From contig SKNI01000025.1 in the NCBI GenBank assembly GCA_007120615.1, positions 1 to 7,023 of the forward strand: 7,023 nucleotides of DNA, read 5' to 3'. Source of the DNA: Myxococcales bacterium (GTDB lineage: Bacteria > Myxococcota_A > Bradymonadia > Bradymonadales > Bradymonadaceae). Within the stretch, counting starts at the first letter, position 1; each line of letters opens with the position of its first letter. This document shows positions 1 through 6,026 of this stretch, one piece after another. The notes beneath the pieces were generated by a model, which saw nothing but the letters and a program-made list of their open reading frames with translations, did not search any database and had not been told where the DNA came from. A program made the position numbers and the translations under genes.

Positions 1-1
1 A

Positions 2-967
2 GGTCTGCTTTACCTCGCCATGGAATTTGTGGCCGGGGCCAGCCTTCGAGATCTCCTCGATGACGGCCAACTCGACGAGTTGCGGGCCATCAAGATCATG
101 AAGCAATTGTGCAGCGGCCTCTCCGAAGCCCACGACCTGGGGATCATCCACCGCGATCTCAAGCCGGAGAACGTCCTGCTCACCAACTTTCGGGGCGAAG
201 AAAACTTCGTCAAAATTCTGGACTTCGGGATCGCCAAGCTCAAAGAGCCCGACGGACAGCAAGAACAACAAAAGCTCACGCAGGCCGGCATCGTCTACGG
301 CACCCCCGAATATCTCTCTCCCGAGCAGGCTCAGGCCCACGAACTCGATAATCGAACCGATATCTATAGCCTGGGCGTGATGCTCTACGAATTCATGACC
401 GGCGCCGTTCCCTTTCAAGACCCCGCTCCCGTTCAAGTCTTGACGGCTCACGTCTTCACCGAGCCCAGACCTCCTTCCCAGGTGGCACCGAACCGGGTGA
501 CGCCGACGATGGAGAAGATCATCCTCAAGGCCATGGCCAAAGATACAAACGCCCGCTTTCAAACCGCCATGGATATGTTTGAAGCCCTGGTCGCTCGGGA
601 ACAGGAAATCGTGCGGGAGCAGGGCCTCACCGGACGCGCAGCCTACGTTCCGGGAATGGAGTTGACCGGCATGTATAATGCCCTCGATCTCAGCAACGCG
701 GACCCGTCGGCGACCCATCCCACCGACGCCATGGATGCCGCCGACGACGACGAACCCACCATGGCGATGACCGGACCTCCTCAGGCCGCCATCGACGATG
801 CCAAACGCCGAGCGGGCGTTAACCCCACCATGCAGCCGCCGACCGTCGCCTCTGCTGCGGCCAGCGAAGATTCCTCCACCCGAACCATCATCTACGGCCT
901 CATCGCAGTAACCGCCGTGGTCTTCATCACTCTTATCGTCATCATTGGCGTTTTACTCTTAAAATAG
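2..967 (+). CDS. Hanks-type Ser/Thr protein kinase, C-terminal part, tail-anchored (5' truncated by window edge)
   Basis: This is a Pkn-type Ser/Thr kinase that transfers phosphate from ATP to Ser/Thr of target proteins at the inner face of the membrane. The frame is open to the left edge. The first ATG (base 20) lies inside the hinge (LYLAMEFVAG), so it is not the start; the Gly-rich loop and catalytic Lys lie outside the window. Counting from that Met, the catalytic loop HRDLKPEN is at residues 44-51 (Asp46), DFG at 68-70, and an activation segment ending GTPEYLSPEQ follows. DIYSLGVMLYE matches subdomain IX, and the fold ends near residue 193. A linker of about 95 residues rich in Asp, Ala, Thr and Pro follows, with EPTM and NPTM motifs. 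One hydrophobic helix (about 290-314) ends one residue before the stop, so there is no external sensor domain. It is followed 24 bases later by an ABC transporter gene set, which it may control (inference). Confidence 0.93.
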   Translation, partial: GLLYLAMEFVAGASLRDLLDDGQLDELRAIKIMKQLCSGLSEAHDLGIIHRDLKPENVLLTNFRGEENFVKILDFGIAKLKEPDGQQEQQKLTQAGIVYGTPEYLSPEQAQAHELDNRTDIYSLGVMLYEFMTGAVPFQDPAPVQVLTAHVFTEPRPPSQVAPNRVTPTMEKIILKAMAKDTNARFQTAMDMFEALVAREQEIVREQGLTGRAAYVPGMELTGMYNALDLSNADPSATHPTDAMDAADDDEPTMAMTGPPQAAIDDAKRRAGVNPTMQPPTVASAAASEDSSTRTIIYGLIAVTAVVFITLIVIIGVLLLK

Positions 968-991
968 TCCGTATCCCGGGGCCAACCTACC

Positions 992-1918
992 GTGCTTTTC
1001 CGACTGACTAATTTACAAAAGAATTATGGTCATTTCGAAGCTCTCAAGGGAATTACCCTGGAGATGGACACCCACGCCGTGGGGCTTCTGGGACCGAACG
1101 GCGCCGGAAAATCGACCCTCTTAAAAGCCCTCCTCGGCCTCCTCCCCATCAGCGGGGGATCGGGCGAGGTTTTGGGCATGCGCCTCCCTGAGGACGCCCA
1201 GGCGATCCGTCGAGCCATCGGATATATGCCGGAGAACGATTGCTATCTCCCCTATATGACCGCCGTCGACTACGTCAGCTTCAACGGACAGCTCTGCGGA
1301 ATGCCTCGAAAAGACGCCTTTCGACGAGCCCATGAGGTCCTCTTTTATGTCGGCCTCGGAGAAGCTCGCTACCGCAAATTGGGCAGCTTCTCCACCGGCA
1401 TGAAGCAGCGTGCAAAATTGGCTCAGGCTCTCGTCCACGGCCCCCGCCTTCTCTTCCTCGATGAGCCCACCAACGGCCTCGATCCCAAGGGCCGAGACGA
1501 GATGCTCACTCTTATCGAAGATGTCCGCACCCGAGATATCCGCATCGTCCTCTCCACCCACTTATTGCCCGACGTCGAGCGGATCTGTGACAGCGTCATC
1601 ATGCTCAACGAGGGCCAACTGGTTCACCAGGGACCCATCGACGCCCTTCAAACTGGTGAGGAAGAACTCATCGAGGTGCAAACCCATCTCCAGGATGATG
1701 AGTTTAAGCGCCATCTGGAAGCGGCTGACTTCGACGTCATCGCCGATCATGACCGCTTAAAGATTCGAGTTCCCAAAGATCGTTGCCTGGACGACATCCT
1801 CTCGCTGGCCGTGGAATCGGACATCCAGATCCGCCATTTCATGCCCGAGAGACTCACATTGGAAACCGCCTTTTTACGTCTCCTCAACGAAGCAGACGAC
1901 CCATCGGTCTCCCGTTGA
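992..1918 (+). CDS. ABC transporter ATP-binding protein (CcmA/NosF-like, ABC-2 type)
   Basis: This 308-residue cytoplasmic ATPase should power the membrane protein encoded just downstream. Visible motifs are Walker A GPNGAGKST at residues 34-42, a Q-loop region reading GYMPEN (Glu where Gln is usual, common in this ABC-2 branch), signature FSTGMKQR at 133-140, Walker B LLFLDEP at 153-159, D-loop GLDP, and switch His190 in STH. Residues from about 230 form a C-terminal accessory region ending in RLTLETAFLRLL, like the LEdvFl tail of ABC-2 ATPases. All hydrolysis residues are present, so it should be active. The start is GTG: no ATG or other good start lies between it and the in-frame stop of the kinase gene. 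There is no clear Shine-Dalgarno, so translation may be coupled to the upstream gene. The substrate is unknown; the family is certain. Confidence 0.95.
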   Translation: MLFRLTNLQKNYGHFEALKGITLEMDTHAVGLLGPNGAGKSTLLKALLGLLPISGGSGEVLGMRLPEDAQAIRRAIGYMPENDCYLPYMTAVDYVSFNGQLCGMPRKDAFRRAHEVLFYVGLGEARYRKLGSFSTGMKQRAKLAQALVHGPRLLFLDEPTNGLDPKGRDEMLTLIEDVRTRDIRIVLSTHLLPDVERICDSVIMLNEGQLVHQGPIDALQTGEEELIEVQTHLQDDEFKRHLEAADFDVIADHDRLKIRVPKDRCLDDILSLAVESDIQIRHFMPERLTLETAFLRLLNEADDPSVSR

Positions 1919-1954
1919 TGAATTCTTCTTACCAGGGCCCGAGGTTTTAGAGTT

Positions 1955-2818
1955 ATGGCCATCCGCGATCAAGTATATACCCGCTACGACGGCACCATCC
2001 GTGAGCAATATGCCTGGGCCGTCATCGGCTGGACCGGATTTCGGACCTACTGGGCCTTCTGGCGCACCAAGCTGACGTTGCTGGCCGTATGGCTTCCGCC
2101 CCTCTTCTTTGCTCTTTTGGTGGTCGCCGAATACGCTCTGCAGTCTCAGATGGGGCAACTCGGTGACGGGGAGGCAACACCGGGTGTTGGCATGATCACC
2201 CTCTTTTTACAGGTTCAGATCTTTTCGCTGGCCCTGGTCTATGCCGCCAACGGCTGCGGCATTATCTCCGATGATCTGCGCCATCGAACCATTCAGCTCT
2301 ATTTCTCCAAACCGATCACCCGCCTGGACTACGGAGCCGGCAAATACCTGACCCTCCTGCTGTTGGGAACGGTGGCCGTGATCATCCCCGCAGGATTGCT
2401 CGCCATGCTGCGGTCGGCGTTCTACGCCCAGAGCGGCATGTTGAGCGATATCGTCTTTATGCACATCAAGGGTCTGCTTTTGGCGGTCCTACTGGTCGCC
2501 GTGATGTCGGCCATGGTCATTGGGCTTAGCAGTCTGACCCGACGCACGGGATACGCGGTGCTGGCCTGGATCGGAGTGCTTCTGGTCCCCCTGATTCTCC
2601 ACGCCATCTTTGGTGTCGCCTCCGAGGGCTCCCCGTTGGCCGCCCTCTGGAGCCTGCCCGGCACCACCGGGCTGGCTTCCCAGGCTTTGGTCGGCGGCGG
2701 CGAAAACCTCCCTGAATCCGTACCGATCTGGTCTCCCTTCGCCGTCTATGCAGCGCTCCTCGGCGCCGGCCTCGGCTCTTTATATTGGCGTATATCTCGT
2801 CTCGAAGGCATCGCCTGA
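1955..2818 (+). CDS. ABC-2-type transporter permease
   Basis: This 287-residue inner-membrane protein is the likely channel partner of the preceding ATPase. Hydrophobic segments fall at about residues 40-60, 80-105, 131-152, 172-193, 199-220 and 259-278, giving six predicted membrane helices. Between the second and third is the stretch DDLRHRTIQLYFSKPITR followed by GAGKYL. This matches the pattern of NosY/ABC-2 permeases, where a cytoplasmic loop reads roughly D..rgTl.lllskPisR..f..gK. The roughly 39-residue N-terminus is cytoplasmic in this model. The ATG has a GAGG element at 1941-1944, 10 bases upstream, and the gene starts 36 bases after the ATPase stop, consistent with one transcript. 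It resembles the second permease in layout but is not close to it in sequence. The substrate cannot be inferred. Confidence 0.9.
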   Translation: MAIRDQVYTRYDGTIREQYAWAVIGWTGFRTYWAFWRTKLTLLAVWLPPLFFALLVVAEYALQSQMGQLGDGEATPGVGMITLFLQVQIFSLALVYAANGCGIISDDLRHRTIQLYFSKPITRLDYGAGKYLTLLLLGTVAVIIPAGLLAMLRSAFYAQSGMLSDIVFMHIKGLLLAVLLVAVMSAMVIGLSSLTRRTGYAVLAWIGVLLVPLILHAIFGVASEGSPLAALWSLPGTTGLASQALVGGGENLPESVPIWSPFAVYAALLGAGLGSLYWRISRLEGIA

Positions 2819-2849
2819 GAACAGGCCTTAAAACCCTTGTGAGTTTCTT

Positions 2850-3953
2850 ATGAGCACAACAAAAACCACCGAGTCCGGGCCCGACACACCCGAGACCACG
2901 CCCGTCGAACCGAAGAGTTCTTCCGAAGAGCCGGAAGGATCGAAGGCTTCGAAAGAACCGGCGAAGGTTTCCGTTCAAAACGACCCCAAAGAGGGTGAAC
3001 AGGTCGGCGTAGACTCCATCGTTCGAATCGGCCGGGGGAAAACGGTCGTCGCCGTTCGCCGTCTCTCCTACTGGTACGGACAGGTCATCGGGGTCAACGA
3101 TATCTCCCTCGATATCGGCCAGGGGGTCGTCGGACTTCTGGGACCCAACGGCGCCGGCAAATCGACCCTTTTGAAGTTGATGACCGGACAACTTCGCCCG
3201 GCCACCGGAATGGTCACTGTCAACAACCAACGGGTCTGGAATAGCTCCAAGACCTTCGCCGAATTGGGGTTTGTGCCCGAACAGGACGCCTTCTACGAAG
3301 AGATGACCGGTCGCCAATTTGTCACCCACCTCACCCGGCTCCAGGGATTCTCCGCTGACGACGCCACCGAGCTCGCCGCCGAGGCCATCGAAACGGTCTC
3401 GTTGACCGAGCAGGCCGATCGAAGAATTCGCGAGTACTCCAAGGGCATGCGCCAGCGAATCAAGATCGCCCAGGCCCTGGCTCATAAACCGACGGTCCTC
3501 TTCTTCGACGAACCCTTGAGCGGTACCGACCCCGTGGGCCGACGCCGAATCATCGATCTGATCCGAGAATTAGGCGATGAGGGCCGCACGGTCTTCGTCT
3601 CCAGCCATATTCTCCACGAAGTCCAGGCCATGACCTCTGATATCGTCCTGATCAACCGGGGCAAGGTCGTGGCCGACGGAAATCTCTTTCGCATCCGCGA
3701 ATTGATCGACGAGCACCCCCATCGAATCTATGTGGAGTGTGATAAATCTCGTGAGTTCGCCGCCCTTTTGACCCCTTTTGAAGATATCAGCGAGATCCAA
3801 TTTTCGGAGCGAGGCTTCTTTGTCTCCACCGACGATCCCGATGCCTGCTACGGCCGAATCCCACGTCTGAGCCTGGAGCACGGTTTCAAATTACAGGCCA
3901 TGACCTCACAGGATAATAACCTGTCGGCCATCTTTCGGTTTCTTGTCCCCTGA
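2850..3953 (+). CDS. ABC transporter ATP-binding protein with long Ser/Thr/Pro/Glu-rich N-terminal extension
   Basis: This is the second ABC-2-type ATPase of the cluster, 367 residues. The ATPase domain starts near residue 66 (VVAVRRLSYWYG). Walker A GPNGAGKST is at 98-106, the Q-loop region reads GFVPEQ, the signature is YSKGMRQR at 196-203, Walker B VLFFDEP at 216-222, D-loop SGTDP at 224-228, and switch His253 is in SSH. A C-terminal accessory region ends in NNLSAIFRFLV. Residues 1 to about 55 are highly charged, made mostly of Ser, Thr, Pro, Glu and Lys, and look disordered. Family members usually begin almost directly with the ATPase fold, so this extension is unusual. It could be a regulatory or phosphorylation segment for the kinase two genes upstream (inference). 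No good internal start near residue 65 is apparent, and the ATG at 2850 is the first in frame after the permease. The likely partner is the permease 14 bases downstream. Confidence 0.94.
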   Translation: MSTTKTTESGPDTPETTPVEPKSSSEEPEGSKASKEPAKVSVQNDPKEGEQVGVDSIVRIGRGKTVVAVRRLSYWYGQVIGVNDISLDIGQGVVGLLGPNGAGKSTLLKLMTGQLRPATGMVTVNNQRVWNSSKTFAELGFVPEQDAFYEEMTGRQFVTHLTRLQGFSADDATELAAEAIETVSLTEQADRRIREYSKGMRQRIKIAQALAHKPTVLFFDEPLSGTDPVGRRRIIDLIRELGDEGRTVFVSSHILHEVQAMTSDIVLINRGKVVADGNLFRIRELIDEHPHRIYVECDKSREFAALLTPFEDISEIQFSERGFFVSTDDPDACYGRIPRLSLEHGFKLQAMTSQDNNLSAIFRFLVP

Positions 3954-3967
3954 CTCAAGCGACAATA

Positions 3968-4789
3968 ATGATGTCAACATCGGAAGCTCCCAAAATCGAA
4001 CGGCCTCCGCGAAGCCTGTCTTCGCCAACGCTGGGCCTGCGACTTCTGAGCCTCGACTTCGGCCGCCAGATCCGGGCCCGCAAGACCCTGACCCTGGTGG
4101 CGATTCAACTCCTGCCCGTGGTCATCGCCGCCGTCTTCGTGATCTGGCGAGACGTCGATGGGATGAATCTATTTCGAAATACCATCGAGCACGTCTATAT
4201 CCCCCTTCTTCTTCCCCTGGCGGCCCTCTTCTTTGGGGGCCCCACCATCGTCAACGAGATCGAAGGTCGCACCATCACCTATCTGACCTTGCGACCGCTG
4301 TCGCGGGCGACCCTCTTTCTCGCCAAATTGGCCTCCTCCATCAGCGTCGCCCTGGTGGCCACGCTCCTTCCGGTTCTGGCCCTCTTCGGGGTCTGCATGA
4401 TCGGATCCGGCGACCCCCTCGGCGATAGCCTCCCCATGCTGGGAGCGGCCCTGGGAGCCGTGGCGGTGGGTGCGATCACCTACACCGCGATCTTCGCTTT
4501 TCTCGGAGTTCTCTTCTCGGCCACCCTTCTGCTGGGAATCGTCTATTTCGTCGTCGTGGAGTTGGTCTTTGCCGCGATCCCGATCATCGAATTGTTGAGC
4601 GTGAAATTTCATCTCCGCACCATCGCCGGCTTTACGAGCTCCGATCGGGCCGGATTTCTCGACCGTCTGATCCTGGAAGAGCCCCTGAATTTCGAATGGT
4701 GGTTCGGCGTCCTGATCGCTGGCCTGATGGCATCCTTCGCCATCATCGTCTCCACGCTCGTATTTCGACAACGACAATTTCACGTCTGA
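3968..4789 (+). CDS. ABC-2-type transporter permease
   Basis: This 273-residue inner-membrane protein is the last gene of the kinase-ABC cluster. About 40 cytoplasmic residues precede hydrophobic segments at roughly 41-60, 76-96, 121-145, 156-181, 183-206 and 245-266. Between the second and third is NEIEGRTITYLTLRPLSR followed by LAKL, the same loop pattern as the first permease (acidic residue, GRT/RT, skPisR-like, Lys). This supports an ABC-2/NosY-type fold. Two tandem ATGs (3968 and 3971) are both usable; neither has a clear Shine-Dalgarno, and the gap to the ATPase stop is only 14 bases, so coupled translation is likely. It pairs most naturally with the preceding ATPase. It may also form a heterodimer with the other permease; the sequence does not decide. 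No terminator is obvious directly after its stop. Confidence 0.9.
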   Translation: MMSTSEAPKIERPPRSLSSPTLGLRLLSLDFGRQIRARKTLTLVAIQLLPVVIAAVFVIWRDVDGMNLFRNTIEHVYIPLLLPLAALFFGGPTIVNEIEGRTITYLTLRPLSRATLFLAKLASSISVALVATLLPVLALFGVCMIGSGDPLGDSLPMLGAALGAVAVGAITYTAIFAFLGVLFSATLLLGIVYFVVVELVFAAIPIIELLSVKFHLRTIAGFTSSDRAGFLDRLILEEPLNFEWWFGVLIAGLMASFAIIVSTLVFRQRQFHV

Positions 4790-4815
4790 ATCGGTAATTT
4801 CTAAACCCCTCGGCC

Positions 4816-4843
4816 TTGCCATTTGAGACGGTTTTGATATGAG
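4816..4843 (+). promoter_or_regulatory. Candidate sigma70-type promoter for the oxygenase gene
   Basis: TTGCCA (4816-4821, five of six matches to TTGACA) is followed by a 16-base spacer and TATGAG (4838-4843, four of six matches to TATAAT). A TG one base before the -10 gives an extended -10 (TGATATGAG). It lies in the 117-base gap between the permease and the oxygenase, where a new transcript is expected. Found by eye only, and sigma factors of this lineage may differ. Confidence 0.35.
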
Positions 4844-4857
4844 ACTGAGACCATGCC

Positions 4858-4876
4858 GGTCCGCTCGGTGCGGACC
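4858..4876 (+). promoter_or_regulatory. Leader hairpin upstream of the oxygenase gene
   Basis: This is a perfect inverted repeat: GGTCCGC at 4858-4864, a five-base loop TCGGT, and GCGGACC at 4870-4876. The RNA would form a GC-rich 7-bp stem. It sits between the candidate promoter and the Shine-Dalgarno at 4893. The bases after it (TTCCTCGTTG) are only mildly T-rich. It could be a terminator of the ABC operon, an attenuator, a messenger-stabilising 5' hairpin, or a protein-binding operator. Confidence 0.5.
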
Positions 4877-4892
4877 TTCCTCGTTGCCCCCC

Positions 4893-4898
4893 AAGGAG
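4893..4898 (+). promoter_or_regulatory. Shine-Dalgarno that fixes the oxygenase start
   Basis: AAGGAG lies eight bases before the ATG at 4907. This strong site favours that ATG over the in-frame ATG at 4853. The longer start would add 18 residues that are not part of the oxygenase fold and would be translated through the leader hairpin. Confidence 0.85.
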
Positions 4899-4906
4899 TT
4901 GCAGTC

Positions 4907-5860
4907 ATGACCCAGGAACAGACCATTCCGGTTGTAGATCTTCGTGATTATACCGATGGAGACGAAGCCACTCGTCAAGCCTTCGTCAACAAAATCGGTG
5001 CCGCACTTAAAGATCTCGGATTCGTCGCTGTTGAAGGACACGGCGTGGACACGGATCTGCTCTACAAAAATTACGAGCTCTTCGAAGAATTCTTCGATCT
5101 TCCCGTCGAAACCAAGCGCAAATACGAAAACCCCGAGACCGGCCGCCAGCGCGGCTACACCTCCTTTGGCGTCGAGCACGCCAAAGACAGCGAAAAAGCG
5201 GACCTCAAAGAGTTCTGGCATATGGGCCGCGAACTCCCCCCGTCCCACCCGATGTCGGAACGCATCGACCACAACGTCTGGCCCGAAGAGGTCCCGGAGC
5301 TCAAAGCCAAAGGCCTCGCCCTCTATGAGGCGATGGAGAAATCCGCCGAGACCATGCTCAAGGCCATCTCCATTTATCTGGGACAGGAGGAAAACTTCCT
5401 TCCCGACATGATCGAAAACGGAAATTCCATCGTCCGGATCATCCACTACCCCGTCTGTGACGGCTTTGATGAGCCCGGCGTGATGCGCGCCGCCGAGCAC
5501 GAGGATATCAACCTTATCACCCTCCTACCGGAGGCGACTCAGTCCGGTCTGGAGCTGCTCAAGCGCGATGGAGAGTGGATGCCGGTCTACTCCATTAAGG
5601 GCCAGATGATCGTGGACGCCGGTGATATGCTCAGCCGCATCACCAACGATGTCATCCCCTCCACCACCCACCGGGTCGTCAACCCGGAAGGGGAAGAAGT
5701 AGAGCGTCGATATTCGATGCCCTTCTTCGTCCACCCCCATCCCGATTACACCTTAAAGGTCCTCGACACCTGTCTCGAAGAGGGTGAAGAGCCCAAATAC
5801 GATCCCATCACCGGCGAGGAGTTTCTCTTTCAGCGCCTCCGAGAGATCGGATTGAAATAA
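4907..5860 (+). CDS. Isopenicillin N synthase-like 2-oxoglutarate/Fe(II) oxygenase
   Basis: This is a 317-residue cytosolic non-haem iron oxygenase of the IPNS/DIOX superfamily. Such enzymes usually couple 2-oxoglutarate decarboxylation to oxidation of a small molecule. The N-terminal DIOX_N-like domain starts at IPVVDLRDY (residues 7-15). It includes GFVAVEGHGV (38-47), the classic G-F-hydrophobic-x-hydrophobic-x-x-H-G-hydrophobic pattern. The C-terminal double-stranded beta-helix core has the iron ligands His198 and Asp200 (EHEDINLITLLPEA) and His255 (STTHRVVNP), and the 2-oxoglutarate-binding Arg268-x-Ser270 (RYSMPFF). RxS suggests 2-oxoglutarate is used, unlike true IPNS, which needs none. 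The wording EHEDINLITLL...STTHRVVNP and the C-terminus LREIGLK match a widespread bacterial family whose substrate I do not know. No peptide synthetase or beta-lactam gene is nearby, so a beta-lactam role is unlikely. It appears to be a single-gene unit with its own promoter and terminator. Confidence 0.93.
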   Translation: MTQEQTIPVVDLRDYTDGDEATRQAFVNKIGAALKDLGFVAVEGHGVDTDLLYKNYELFEEFFDLPVETKRKYENPETGRQRGYTSFGVEHAKDSEKADLKEFWHMGRELPPSHPMSERIDHNVWPEEVPELKAKGLALYEAMEKSAETMLKAISIYLGQEENFLPDMIENGNSIVRIIHYPVCDGFDEPGVMRAAEHEDINLITLLPEATQSGLELLKRDGEWMPVYSIKGQMIVDAGDMLSRITNDVIPSTTHRVVNPEGEEVERRYSMPFFVHPHPDYTLKVLDTCLEEGEEPKYDPITGEEFLFQRLREIGLK

Positions 5861-5874
5861 GTTCGATAAATCAA

Positions 5875-5915
5875 CCCGGGCCATCCGTCATTGGAGCAAT
5901 GGCGGGTGGCCCGGG
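5875..5915 (+). terminator. Long GC-rich hairpin after the oxygenase gene, probable terminator
   Basis: Left arm 5875-5893 and right arm 5897-5915 pair over 19 bp with two G-U wobbles and a three-base loop (GAG). It begins 14 bases after the oxygenase stop. No T-tract follows on the + strand, so this is not a canonical intrinsic terminator. It may act as a hairpin-only terminator or a 3' end-stabilising structure. The opposite strand has a modest T-rich run (TTGATTTATC) after the stem. Confidence 0.55.
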
Positions 5916-5934
5916 GTGTAATCGAGGTCTGGTA

Positions 5935-5963
5935 TTGCTCCTCTGCGACGAGGGCGCTACGAT
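5935..5963 (+). promoter_or_regulatory. Weak candidate promoter for the lipoprotein gene
   Basis: TTGCTC (5935-5940) and TACGAT (5958-5963) are separated by 17 bases, 64 bases before the lipoprotein ATG. The -35 matches consensus at only three positions and the -10 at four. It lies directly after the terminator-like hairpin, where a promoter is expected. The -10 is overlapped by an inverted repeat. Confidence 0.28.
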
Positions 5964-5974
5964 ACCGCAGCGCC
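5953..5974. promoter_or_regulatory. Inverted repeat overlapping the candidate -10, possible operator
   Basis: GGCGCT (5953-5958) and AGCGCC (5969-5974) are perfect inverse complements around a ten-base centre, in the 166-base gap before the lipoprotein gene. The half-site spacing would suit a dimeric regulator, but a 6-bp repeat in GC-rich DNA can arise by chance. Confidence 0.25.
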
Positions 5975-6014
5975 GCCTTAGCTCGCTTCTAATTTCGCTT
6001 CCGCCTCCACGGCC

Positions 6015-6018
6015 GGAG
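6015..6018 (+). promoter_or_regulatory. Shine-Dalgarno of the lipoprotein gene
   Basis: GGAG (within GGAGAAG) lies eight bases before the ATG at 6027. It supports that start, which also places a signal peptide exactly at the N-terminus. Confidence 0.75.
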
Positions 6019-6026
6019 AAGACCCG

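Noticed and set aside
20..22. The ATG at base 20 as the kinase start
   Set aside because: It encodes the hinge Met inside the kinase fold. The frame is open to the left edge, and the N-lobe with the ATP-binding Lys must lie upstream.
2526..3485. A 319-codon open frame on the - strand across the first permease and second ATPase
   Set aside because: It is antisense to two well-supported genes, with an Arg/Gly-rich low-complexity translation and no recognisable motif.
3943..4428. A 161-codon + strand frame overlapping the start of the second permease
   Set aside because: Its translation is Pro/Arg/His-rich with no motif, while the overlapping frame encodes a clear six-helix permease.
4853..4906. 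An 18-residue N-terminal extension of the oxygenase from the ATG at 4853
   Set aside because: It would read through the hairpin and lacks a Shine-Dalgarno. AAGGAG before 4907 and the family's usual N-terminus support the later start.
4169..5500. A 443-codon open frame on the - strand across the second permease and the oxygenase
   Set aside because: It lies antisense to two genes with clear family motifs and spans their intergenic gap. Its translation shows no domain and is rich in Gly, Asp and His, typical of a shadow of G/C-biased codons.
4907..5860. A beta-lactam biosynthesis gene (true isopenicillin N synthase) or ethylene-forming enzyme
   Set aside because: No peptide synthetase or partner gene is present. 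RxS points to 2-oxoglutarate use, and the sequence pattern fits a widespread bacterial IPNS-like family instead.
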